Shown one piece after another: positions 1 through 8,071 of a stretch of 64,000 nucleotides of DNA. The stretch is from Nostoc sp. CMAA1605 (lineage in GTDB: Bacteria > Cyanobacteriota > Cyanobacteriia > Cyanobacteriales > Nostocaceae). A program made the translations under genes and the position numbers. How positions within the stretch are numbered: position 1 is the stretch's first letter; each line of letters begins with the position of its first letter. The stretch is from the NCBI RefSeq assembly GCF_021596505.1, contig NZ_PJIZ01000006.1:1-64000 (forward strand), read 5' to 3'. A model generated the notes under the pieces. That model was not told where the DNA came from. It did no database searches and saw only the letters and a program-made list of their open reading frames with translations.

Positions 1-515
1 AGCCAAAGCACGCGCAATGGATACCCGTTGTCTCATACCGCCGGACATTTGGGGGGTTTCTTTTCCATTGCGTCAGCTAATCCCACCATTGCTAAATGTT
101 CCCGCACAATCGCCCGTTTTTCCGCTTCCATTTTGTTGGGGTAAACGGCGTTAACGGCGAGGTAGATGTTTTCAAAAGCTGTACGCCAAGGTAGCAAGGC
201 GTAGTTTTGAAACACTACCATTCTGTCGGGGCCGGGTTTGGTGATGGGTTCACCTTCTAGTAAAACTTGTCCGGTGGTGGGGGTGTTAAAACCGGACACC
301 ATGTTTAATAAAGTGGATTTACCACAACCAGAGTGACCGATGACGCAAATAAATTCACCCTGTTCGACGTTGAGGTTAACACCATCGAGGACTGTGAAGG
401 GGCCTTTTTTGGTGGGGTAGACTTTGGTAACGTCTTTAATTTCTAGAAAGGATCTGGAGTTAGCAAAGGAAGAAGAGGTTTGTCTGTCTCTGAGAGTCGT
501 ACTACGGTTTTGCAT
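1..515 (-). pseudogene. cmpD: Bicarbonate ABC transporter ATP-binding subunit CmpD, partial and frameshifted
   Basis: ATP-hydrolysing subunit that with CmpC energises high-affinity bicarbonate uptake through CmpB. The reading starts at ATG 515 (MQNRSTT). It shows Walker [10 protein letters not shown] and the Q-loop region VVFQNYALLPWRT. Near position 51 the frame breaks: the first frame ends as KKPPKCPAV-stop, but positions 1-50 in the next frame read MSGGMRQRVSIARALA, the expected ABC signature. Adding one C to the run of six (G6 on the plus strand, 51-56) restores KKPPQMSGGMRQRV. The gene continues beyond the window edge. It may be a pseudogene, a phase-variable tract or a base-calling error. 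Assigned to Cmp rather than Nrt because its operon partner CmpA is clearly CmpA-type. Confidence 0.85.
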
Positions 516-578
516 GGCGGTGATCAGGATGAAATTTTTAACGCAGAGGGTGGTACGCGGAGAATGAGGAAGGGAGTT

Positions 579-710
579 ATACCAATTCACAATTCGCAAT
601 GGACTAACGTCCCGCTTCGCTAACGCAATTCGCAATTCGCAATTGATAAGTCCTCACTTGACAAGGGTTCCTATGTTTGGATCTGTATCAGAATTTTCGT
701 GAATTGGTAT
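579..710. mobile_element. MITE-like element, copy 1, between cmpC and cmpD
   Basis: Bounded by a perfect 12-bp inverted repeat, ATACCAATTCAC at 579-590 and GTGAATTGGTAT at 699-710. A second copy in the same orientation lies at 33618-33745. The left interior holds short direct repeats of AATTCGC around a GCTTCGCTAACGC block. The right interior (GACAAGG, then TCTGTATCAGAATTTT) is shared by both copies. It has no coding capacity. It sits inside the cmp operon, so it would be transcribed with it. Confidence 0.7.
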
Positions 711-782
711 TAGGCGCGAGTTTTTGATTGCTGGTGAATGAGTTTCTAAGGTTCATCGGTGCAGTAAAAATACTCGCGCCTA
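711..782 (-). promoter_or_regulatory. Intercistronic hairpin between cmpC and cmpD
   Basis: TAGGCGCGAGT at 711-721 is an exact inverted repeat of ACTCGCGCCTA at 772-782. A T-run and an A-run just inside could extend the stem after a one-base bulge; the loop is about 40-50 bases. It lies 24 bases after the cmpC stop. In the cmp transcript it could stabilise the cmpABC part or reduce read-through into cmpD. No U-run follows on the minus strand, so it is not a standard terminator. Confidence 0.5.
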
Positions 783-805
783 GTGTGGTTTTTCCCTTGC
801 TGGGC

Positions 806-2809
806 TTAGGCTACTCTTCTAGTGGGAGAGTCTAGAACGACTTCGGCAACGGAAACATCGCGTTTAATCTCTAAACTGTTGAGATAGGCGATAGGATCGT
901 CAGCATTGAAGGGAGTACCATCAAATAATTCAATGGGTTGGCGAGTGTAGCTAATATCTAAGCCTAATTCTCTGGCGGCGGTGCTGAAGACGCGCACACG
1001 GCAAACTCTTTCTACTACTTCTACCCAGTTTCTGGGGAAGGGTGTGTCTCCCCACCGCGCTAATTGCGTCATAATCCACATTTGTTCGGTGCGGCTGGGA
1101 CGGTTAATGGCAGAATCAGCATAAAACTGATGGTGAGCATACTGCCGCATGGGATGATCTAGGCTACAGCTGTTGGTATCTGGGTCTTCTAGTTGGATGT
1201 AGTCTACATCGGTGCTGACGTAATCTCTACCAGCTAAAATCAGCCTTATTTCTTCAGCGTTTTCGGGCTTGGAACAATATTGGCAAGCTTCGAGTAAGGC
1301 TTTGGTGAGGGCAATATAAGTATTAGGATATCTTTCTGCCCAATCTTCCCGCACGCCGAGAACTTTACCAGGGTGTCCTAACCAGACTTCTAAGTCGGTG
1401 GCGATGGTAAAGCCTGTATTTTCCATAGCGGCGCGGTAGTTCCAGGGTTCACCTACACAAAAACCGTCAATGGAAGCGGCTTGTAGGTCAGCTACCATTT
1501 GGGCAGGGGGGATAGTTTTCATATCCACATCTAAATCGGGGTCAATTCCCCCAGCCGCTAACCAGTAACGCAGCAACAGGTTGTGCATAGATGCGGGATG
1601 CACCACTCCCATGATGTGGCGTTGTTCACGGGTACGCAACAGGTAGTTTTTGAAGTCAGATAAGGTACGCACACCTTGGTCATAGAAGCGTTTAGCTAAG
1701 GTGATGGCGTTACCGTTGCGAGTCATGGTGAGGGAGGTGACAACGGGAAGGGGTTTATTATTATGTCCTCCTAATGTTAGCCACATGGGCATCCCGGAAG
1801 GCATTTGTGCTGCGTCGATATAACCGCCAGCCATCCCATCCACGATACCGCGCCAGCTAGTTTCCCGCACGAGGTTGACTTCATCTAAACCATGCTTGGT
1901 GAAGAAACCTTTTTCTTTAGCGACAGCGAGAGGAGCGCAGGCGGTGAGGGGTAGAAAGCCAATTTCTAAGTTAACTTTTTCTAAGCCGTGGCGAGCCACA
2001 TCTGCGGTTTTACGGGCGCGGATTTTCTTCACCCGTTTTTGTTGGTTGAGGAAGTAAATCATTTCACTCCGCAAGCTGTAGTAGCTGGGGTGTTCTACTA
2101 CTTCCATACGTTTGCGGGGACGGGGGATATCTACTTCTAAGATGTCACCAATTTTGGATTCTGGCCCATTGGTGAGCATGACAATTCTGTCAGATAACAA
2201 CACAGCTTCGTCTACGTCGTGAGTTACCATGACGGCGGTAACTTCATTTTCTTCGCAAATTTGCATTAACTGCTCTTGTAAGTTACCGCGTGTCAGAGCA
2301 TCAAGTGCGCCGAAGGGTTCATCTAATAGTAGTAGTTTAGGACGAATGGCCAGAGCGCGAGCGATCGCCACCCGTTGTTTTTGTCCACCTGACAGCATCC
2401 CTGGTTGTTTATCTGCATGGGGACGCAAACCCACCATATCAATATGTTTTTCCACAACCGCCTTACGTTCAGCTGCGGGCATACCTTTCATTACCGAGTC
2501 AACCGCCAAGGCGATATTTTCTCTAACTGTTCGCCAAGGTAATAGAGAATAATTTTGGAAAACCACCATCCGGTCTGGCCCTGGTCTGGAGATTCTTTGT
2601 CCTTCTAATGTGACAACACCTTCACTGGGTAAATCCAAACCAGCAATCATATTTAATAGTGTGGACTTACCACAACCGGAGTGACCAATCAAAGAAACAA
2701 ATTCACCTTTTTTAATTTGCAGGTCAATTCCTTTGAGGGCGATATACTGGCCACCACCAGTTAGATTAAATACTTTATCAATTTGGTCAACAGCAACAAA
2801 TACAGCCAT
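806..2809 (-). CDS. cmpC: Bicarbonate ABC transporter CmpC (ATPase fused to a solute-binding-like domain)
   Basis: Two-domain ATPase subunit of the CmpABCD bicarbonate importer, 667 aa, the usual length for CmpC/NrtC. Residues 1-265 are the ABC ATPase: Walker [10 protein letters not shown] at 42-50, signature LSGGQ at 139-143, Walker B LLLLDEP at 159-165 and a switch histidine in VMVTHD. Residues from about 280 to the end resemble the CmpA/NrtA binding protein ([20 protein letters not shown]) without a signal peptide. In the family this domain is thought to act as a cytoplasmic substrate sensor. It lies downstream of cmpB across a G-rich repeat block and upstream of cmpD. NrtC has the same architecture; the Cmp assignment rests on CmpA. 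Confidence 0.9.
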   Translation of the reverse strand: MAVFVAVDQIDKVFNLTGGGQYIALKGIDLQIKKGEFVSLIGHSGCGKSTLLNMIAGLDLPSEGVVTLEGQRISRPGPDRMVVFQNYSLLPWRTVRENIALAVDSVMKGMPAAERKAVVEKHIDMVGLRPHADKQPGMLSGGQKQRVAIARALAIRPKLLLLDEPFGALDALTRGNLQEQLMQICEENEVTAVMVTHDVDEAVLLSDRIVMLTNGPESKIGDILEVDIPRPRKRMEVVEHPSYYSLRSEMIYFLNQQKRVKKIRARKTADVARHGLEKVNLEIGFLPLTACAPLAVAKEKGFFTKHGLDEVNLVRETSWRGIVDGMAGGYIDAAQMPSGMPMWLTLGGHNNKPLPVVTSLTMTRNGNAITLAKRFYDQGVRTLSDFKNYLLRTREQRHIMGVVHPASMHNLLLRYWLAAGGIDPDLDVDMKTIPPAQMVADLQAASIDGFCVGEPWNYRAAMENTGFTIATDLEVWLGHPGKVLGVREDWAERYPNTYIALTKALLEACQYCSKPENAEEIRLILAGRDYVSTDVDYIQLEDPDTNSCSLDHPMRQYAHHQFYADSAINRPSRTEQMWIMTQLARWGDTPFPRNWVEVVERVCRVRVFSTAARELGLDISYTRQPIELFDGTPFNADDPIAYLNSLEIKRDVSVAEVVLDSPTRRVA

Positions 2810-2825
2810 AGTTTTGAGGTATCGA

Positions 2826-2985
2826 GTATTGGTTATTAGGGATTAGGGATTGGGGATTAGGGATTGGGGGGGTTAGGGATTGGGGGGGTTAGGGATTGGG
2901 GGGGTTAGGGATTGGGGATTAGGTATTAGGATTTTTTCCTAGTCCCCAGTACCCAGTCCCCAGTACCCAGTCCCCAGTCCCTACT
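2826..2985. repeat. STRR block between cmpB and cmpC
   Basis: Tandem GATTAGG and GATTGGGG units include three near-identical copies of a 16-17 bp unit with a G7 run. They are followed by CCCAGTCCCCAGTA-type units of opposite polarity, so the two halves can pair as a long imperfect G/C hairpin. The block fills the whole cmpB-cmpC gap. Confidence 0.8.
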
Positions 2986-3820
2986 TCTGTTCTGCTGGTA
3001 AAATCAGGTTCTGCACCCAAGCCATGAGTTTGTCGAGGATGAGACCGACAACACCGATGTAAACTAGTGCCAAAATTACTTCACTGACGTTGTTATTTTG
3101 GTAAGCATCCCAGATGAAGAAACCAATACCGACGATACCGGACATGACAATCTCAGCCGCAATAATCGCTAACCAAGCCAAACCAATCGCAATTCTCAAG
3201 CCGGTGAAAATGTAGGGTAAAGCGGCGGGAATTAAGATGTTGGTGAAGTATTCTTTGCGGCTCAGTTGTAATACTTTGGCGACGTTGTTGTAGTCTTGGG
3301 GAATTTGGGTAACGCCAACGGCTGTGTTAATTAAGATAGGCCAAATGGCGGTGATAAAAATTACGAATAATGCGGCGGGTTCGTTTTGACGTAAAGCAGC
3401 CAAGGAAATGGGAACCCAAGCGAGGGGAGGTACAGTCCGTAGTAACTGGAAGATGGGGTCTAAAGCTTTGGACATGGTTTGGTTAACACCAATCAAAATT
3501 CCTAAGCCAATACCAACTACGGCAGCTAAGGTGTAGCTAATGGCAACCCGTTGCAAACTAGCAAAGATTTGCCAAAATAAACCTTTATCAGTGCCGCCTT
3601 TATCATAGAAAGGATACAAAATTAAGATCCAAGTATCTTCAATAACTTGAATTGGCCCTGGTAGGGTTGCGCCGGGAGTCCAAGCGAATAACTGCCAGAC
3701 TACCAAGAAAATAGTAATGGCGATCGCAGGTGGAACAATATTTGGAAATTGCTTTTGTAGTTGGGCTAAGAATCCACTATCCAACTTAGGGTTACTAGGT
3801 CTTCTCTGTGCTACGGTCAT
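2981..3820 (-). CDS. cmpB: Bicarbonate ABC transporter permease CmpB
   Basis: Inner-membrane permease of CmpABCD, with about six hydrophobic segments (first around residues 38-55 after the chosen start) and the EAA-type cytoplasmic loop with G at residues about 190-210. It belongs to the binding-protein-dependent transport family shared with NrtB, TauC and SsuC. The start was set to ATG 3820 (MTVAQRR) because GAGGAA lies 9-10 bases upstream and the family starts here; the frame stays open to 3862. Length 279 aa is normal. The C-terminus (LPAEQK) ends at the edge of the repeat block. Co-transcribed with cmpA and cmpC. Confidence 0.9.
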   Translation of the reverse strand: MTVAQRRPSNPKLDSGFLAQLQKQFPNIVPPAIAITIFLVVWQLFAWTPGATLPGPIQVIEDTWILILYPFYDKGGTDKGLFWQIFASLQRVAISYTLAAVVGIGLGILIGVNQTMSKALDPIFQLLRTVPPLAWVPISLAALRQNEPAALFVIFITAIWPILINTAVGVTQIPQDYNNVAKVLQLSRKEYFTNILIPAALPYIFTGLRIAIGLAWLAIIAAEIVMSGIVGIGFFIWDAYQNNNVSEVILALVYIGVVGLILDKLMAWVQNLILPAEQK

Positions 3821-3865
3821 GACTTTATGTTCCTCAGATGACGCAATCAATTCAAAATTCAAAAT

Positions 3866-3968
3866 GACGCTCGCAGACTCGCTAACGCTGCGCTAACAAA
3901 ATTCAAAAGTTTTTGCCTTTTGACTTTTTTATGCTTAGTCACTAATAACTAATGACTAATGACTAATG
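3866..3968. repeat. Short repeats between cmpA and cmpB
   Basis: Holds a GCTAACGCTGCGCTAAC block (a related version lies near 5935-5960), an AAAATTCAAAAG repeat and a tandem CTAATGA heptamer array ending at the cmpA stop codon. Confidence 0.65.
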
Positions 3969-3969
3969 A

Positions 3970-5358
3970 CTAAACACTCACTTTCTTGATAGCCAGACTC
4001 TTGAGATAGGCTTCTGGATTTTCAGGGTCGAACTTAGCACCATCAAAAAATTCTTCTACGCCACGGGATGTACTGGTGGGGATATCAGCAGCCGCAATTC
4101 CTGCTTCTTTTGCTGCTTCTTTCCAAATATCTTCCCGGTTAACTTTCTTGATTAATTCTTTAGCTTTAGCCGCACCGTTGGTAATGTAATCTTTGGGCAA
4201 GAATCCCCAACGCACGTTTTCAGTGATGAACCACAAATCATGGCTTTGGTAAGGATAGGAAACGTTACCTTTTTCATCTTTCCAGTAGTAAGCAGCCATT
4301 GATTTATCATCAATCTTGCGGCCATCACCCATGTCATACTTACCTTGGAATGGGTCAGCCAGAATTTCTGGTGAATTCAAGTTGAAGTAATTTCTCCCGG
4401 CTAGAATTGAGGCTGCTTCTTTGCGGTTATCAAAGTTATCTAACCACTGTTGAGCTTCCATAATCCCTTTGAGTATGGCTTTGGTGGCTTTAGGATTTTG
4501 GTCAACCCAATCAGCCCGCATAGCTAAATATTCTTCGGGGTGGTTCTTCCAAATCTCTGCTGTTAACGCAGCCATGTAACCGATTTTGTCAGTAACAATG
4601 CGGTAAGGCCAGGGGTCGCCTGTACTGAAAGCATCCATTGTCCCGGTTTTCATGTTGGCGACGGTTTGCGCTGCGGGGACAGTCAGCAGTTTTACGTCTG
4701 CGTCAGGGTCAAGACCACCTGCGGCTAACCAATAGCGAATCCACAAATCTTGGTTAACATGGGGAAAGGTAAAAGCTGCGGTGAATGGAGTGGGGGAAGA
4801 TTTCAGTTTAGAGAATACAGATTTTGCACCCGCTAATTTTAAACTGATACCACTACCTTGGTGTTTGTTGGCGATCGCAATCCCGTTACCATGTGTAATT
4901 AACTGACACAACACATACATGGGGATTTTTTGATTGCCCTTGGTAATTAAACCTTCTGTGATTAAATGGGGCATGGGCATTTGCCATTGACCACCATCAA
5001 TCCCACCGCCAGATGAACCAATTTCAACGTTATCTCTGGCTGCACCCCAAGAAGCTTGTTTCGCCAACTCCACACCAGTCATACCATACTTCGCAAAAAA
5101 GCCTTTTTCTTTGGCAATAATTAAAGGTGCAGATTCTACAATCGGAATATATCCTAGTTTGACTGTAGTTACTTCTGGAGCTTGTTCTGGGCTAATATTT
5201 GCCACTGTTTGAGCAGTTGGCGTAGATGGGGTATTTCCTCCAGTGGTGGTTTCTGGGGGATTTCCCAGACAACCCTTCAAAAACACAGCACCCGCCGAAG
5301 CCCCTGCTGTGACAATAAATTTACGCCGAGAAATTTGATTGAGAAAATCTGACATCAC
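3970..5358 (-). CDS. cmpA: Bicarbonate-binding lipoprotein CmpA
   Basis: Periplasmic solute-binding lipoprotein that delivers bicarbonate to CmpB, 462 aa. The N-terminus has a twin-arginine RRKF at 11-14 and a lipobox LKGC with Cys30. The binding core reads [20 protein letters not shown] and [13 protein letters not shown], the CmpA version; NrtA has GGIDGAHILTPMPYLI and SFCVGEPWP instead. No nirA or narB is seen beside it, which also argues against a nitrate cluster. AAGGAG precedes the ATG by about 6 bases. It is first in the cmp operon and is expected to be induced by low CO2 through CmpR, but I found no clear TTA-N7/8-TAA site upstream. Confidence 0.92.
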   Translation of the reverse strand: MMSDFLNQISRRKFIVTAGASAGAVFLKGCLGNPPETTTGGNTPSTPTAQTVANISPEQAPEVTTVKLGYIPIVESAPLIIAKEKGFFAKYGMTGVELAKQASWGAARDNVEIGSSGGGIDGGQWQMPMPHLITEGLITKGNQKIPMYVLCQLITHGNGIAIANKHQGSGISLKLAGAKSVFSKLKSSPTPFTAAFTFPHVNQDLWIRYWLAAGGLDPDADVKLLTVPAAQTVANMKTGTMDAFSTGDPWPYRIVTDKIGYMAALTAEIWKNHPEEYLAMRADWVDQNPKATKAILKGIMEAQQWLDNFDNRKEAASILAGRNYFNLNSPEILADPFQGKYDMGDGRKIDDKSMAAYYWKDEKGNVSYPYQSHDLWFITENVRWGFLPKDYITNGAAKAKELIKKVNREDIWKEAAKEAGIAAADIPTSTSRGVEEFFDGAKFDPENPEAYLKSLAIKKVSV

Positions 5359-6137
5359 AACTCCTTCACTGAACCATGAGATTTTTTATGCACAACAGTT
5401 TGTGCAAGTAAACTTTTGTGTCTCTTGCAAGATTTAGGAAAATTTTCACTATAATCAGCCAGCCCTAACGAATTACTTCTTGTGAGAAATAATAGTGAAG
5501 ACTAAATGTTTATGATTTGATTTTTTTTGGGATTGATTTACGGTAGCCGTTCATTCATTGAAATCAGTTTACAGGTATTTATGCCCAATTTGTTGACTCT
5601 GCAAAGTGAATTCTTAAATAAATATTAGATTAGACATATAAGTAAAAATTTATCGTCCCAAACCAAAGCCCCAAGAGGGTTTCAATGTATCGAGACTTAC
5701 TGATAATAGCTATTGATTTTAGCTGATATGTTCGGAAATGCCTGTATTTTAAGTTTTATTGAGTAATAAAATATAATCCGTAATAGTAATCATAATTTTA
5801 TCTCTATAGATAAAATGAGATGCTGATAACCTAAGTAGTTTGTCGTCTTCATAAGTCACTTGTTTACACTAATCAAAAGAGTGCTGAGTGCTGAGTAACG
5901 AGTGCTGAGTAAAAAGTAAGATTAATTGCACGCTGCTCAACGCTGCGCTACCGCTAACAGCACTACTGAAATAATGACAACTATTTAATAAAACTGATGA
6001 TTGAGAGGATGGTCAGCATAGCATTGGGTGGTGTAGAAGTCCTTGTCCAACACTTTCCCCATTCCCGCTTCCCTGTTAACGCTGAGGTGGTTCTCAGCGT
6101 TACTATTGAGAGAAGAATCAATCATGCTTGGCTCATA
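5359..6137. other. Divergent intergenic region cmpA / selO
   Basis: About 780 bases, AT-rich in the middle. It should hold the cmp promoter and the selO promoter. I see a palindrome at 5389-5406, a heptamer array (GTGCTGA type) at 5880-5912, and a GCTGCGCTACCGCTAAC repeat at about 5940-5960. No clear NtcA (GTA-N8-TAC) or CmpR site was recognised. The stretch 5997-6137 is an open in-frame extension of selO that is probably untranslated. Confidence 0.6.
5389..5406 (-). promoter_or_regulatory. Palindrome in the cmpA leader
   Basis: TGCACAA, 4-base spacer CAGT, TTGTGCA: a perfect 7-bp inverted repeat 31 bases upstream of the cmpA ATG. It could be an operator or a leader hairpin. Its distance from the ribosome binding site leaves both options open. 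Confidence 0.4.
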
Positions 6138-7595
6138 ATGACCTTGGCTAAAACTCCCAATACCAAAAACACTCTCAATCCTTTTCTCACCCTGAATTAC
6201 GAACCGGCTTTAGCATCCTTGGGTGATGATTATTATGATGAAGTAGTCGCAGCAGAATTTCCCCAACATACTTTACGCTGGCGTAACGATGACCTATTAC
6301 CCACATTGGGACTCAACCCCCAAGATGTTGAGGATGAAGACTTTCTTACAGCGTTTAGTCTGTTTCAAGGACGTAAACCATTTTTAGCACTGCGTTATCA
6401 TGGCTATCAATTTGGGGAATATAACCCCCAATTAGGTGACGGACGGGGTTTTTTGTACGGTCAAGTCCGTGGTATCGACGGTCAACTCTATGATTTTGGG
6501 ACTAAAGGTTCTGGGAGAACACCTTATTCCCGTGGTGGTGACGGGATGTTGACTCTCAAAGGTGGAGTTAGGGAAGTTCTAGCAGCAGAAGCATTACATC
6601 AGCTAGGAGTACGGACATCACGCTGTCTGAGTATGATTGAAACTGGCTTATCTCTGTGGCGTGGTGACGAACCTTCCCCTACCCGTTCATCGGTGATGGT
6701 GAGAATGAGTAGTTCACACATTCGCTTTGGGACTTTTGAGCGGTTGTATTACATCCAGCGTCACGATTTGATTCAAAAGTTATTAGATCATGTAATTGAG
6801 CATTACTACTCTCACTTAGTGAATGAGCCAGATAAATATGCTTTGTTTTATGGCGAATTAGTCAAACGTGTTGCAGAACTAGTTGCACAGTGGATGGCTG
6901 TTGGTTTTTGTCATGGAGTCCTCAATACTGACAATATGTCCATTACTGGGGAAAGTTTTGACTACGGGCCTTATGCGTTTATTCCTACTTATGACCCTTA
7001 TTTTACGGCTGCATACTTCGACTATTACAAACGCTATTGTTATAGTCAACAACCAGGAATTTGCCAGTTAAATCTGGAATTACTGCAACAACCATTAAGG
7101 TCAGTGGTGAATAAAGCTGATTTAGAAACTGGACTAGCAAAATTTGGTGATGATTATTTTGCTGCTTATCGGTCTTTGATGCTGAAAAAATTAGGTTTTG
7201 AGCAATTGACTATACCTGAAGCTGATGAACTTTTACGTTTGACAATGCAATTTTTGCAAGATAGTCAAGTCGGATATCATCACTTTTTCGCAGAAATGGC
7301 GCGGACTTTTTCTGCTAAATGGAGAGATGAGCCAGGATTGATACTTAATTTATCTGATGTTCTTCCTACAGCAGATAAGTCAGCTATCTTTGATAATTGG
7401 TGTTTCATTTATCATCAAATCTTGAATAATTTTCATCCTGATGAAATGGAAAATATTGCCAAAACTCTGAATTATTACAATCCCAAAACCGCATTATTAA
7501 GACCTGTAATTGAATCGATTTGGGAACCGATTGTGCAGGAAGATAATTGGCAACCTTTTAATCATCTACTACAAACAATCAAGACGCGAGGTTAA
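6138..7595 (+). CDS. selO: Protein adenylyltransferase SelO (YdiU/UPF0061 family)
   Basis: Pseudokinase-fold enzyme that transfers AMP from ATP to protein hydroxyls; in other bacteria it acts in redox stress. Visible family signatures are [45 protein letters not shown] and the catalytic loop [11 protein letters not shown] followed by FDYGPYAF (DFGP-like metal motif). The start was placed at ATG 6138 ([10 protein letters not shown]), giving 485 aa, the family length; the frame is open back to 5997, but that 47-residue extension does not look like the family. No strong Shine-Dalgarno precedes either start. Followed by a HIP1-built terminator. Stands alone between cmp and the signalling pair. 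Confidence 0.9.
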   Translation: MTLAKTPNTKNTLNPFLTLNYEPALASLGDDYYDEVVAAEFPQHTLRWRNDDLLPTLGLNPQDVEDEDFLTAFSLFQGRKPFLALRYHGYQFGEYNPQLGDGRGFLYGQVRGIDGQLYDFGTKGSGRTPYSRGGDGMLTLKGGVREVLAAEALHQLGVRTSRCLSMIETGLSLWRGDEPSPTRSSVMVRMSSSHIRFGTFERLYYIQRHDLIQKLLDHVIEHYYSHLVNEPDKYALFYGELVKRVAELVAQWMAVGFCHGVLNTDNMSITGESFDYGPYAFIPTYDPYFTAAYFDYYKRYCYSQQPGICQLNLELLQQPLRSVVNKADLETGLAKFGDDYFAAYRSLMLKKLGFEQLTIPEADELLRLTMQFLQDSQVGYHHFFAEMARTFSAKWRDEPGLILNLSDVLPTADKSAIFDNWCFIYHQILNNFHPDEMENIAKTLNYYNPKTALLRPVIESIWEPIVQEDNWQPFNHLLQTIKTRG

Positions 7596-7697
7596 GACTA
7601 TTTGGGTTTTTGGAATGCTTGACTGGTAAGCCTTGCAGAAATACCTTTGTCGCTATGATGTTTCCAATTGTCAGGGAAATAGAACTTAGATTGTAAG

Positions 7698-7732
7698 ATG
7701 CGATCGCCTGCTTTATGCGATCGCATTTTTTA
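7698..7732 (+). terminator. Rho-independent terminator of selO built from two HIP1 octamers
   Basis: ATGCGATCGC at 7698-7707 pairs perfectly with GCGATCGCAT at 7717-7726 (10 bp, 9-base loop) and is followed by a T-rich run. Each arm contains the palindrome GCGATCGC. Confidence 0.8.
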
Positions 7733-8071
7733 TTCTGTATTTTTTAGAGTTATGTCATCAAGTTAATAACTGCATCTATTGTCCAGGGTTGTAGCAGAAG
7801 ATAACACAGATAAAATGAGGGATTGACCCTACATCTAGATGAATTTTTCTATTGATTTATGGCAATTTATAAAATTTTAGACGGAGAAAAATCTAAATCG
7901 TTGGAAAGATTAAAAAAGAAATATAAAGTTAATGGCTTAAATTAAGAAGTTGTGCATAAATTGTTGTACTGAGACAATTTTGCATAATTGCACTATTGCT
8001 CTGGTGAAATTTCCATTCCTGACAAAGAAAGAACTAGCTAGACAATTTTTCAGGTGCTGGGGGGTGAATCA
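7733..8071. other. Intergenic region upstream of the hybrid kinase
   Basis: About 340 bases, AT-rich. It should carry the promoter of the kinase/cyclase pair. A 28-codon open frame at 7859-7945 was seen but is not supported as a gene. No repeat or clear operator was recognised. Confidence 0.5.

Noticed and set aside
3970-5358. Nitrate transporter NrtA
   Set aside because: Binding-site stretches are CmpA-type and no nitrate reduction genes are adjacent.
5410-5660. CmpR site TTA-N7/8-TAA upstream of cmpA
   Set aside because: Only spacings of 6 or 14-15 were found, none matching the consensus.
7859-7945. 28-codon open frame MAIYKILDGEKSK
   Set aside because: Too short, no ribosome binding site and no known family.
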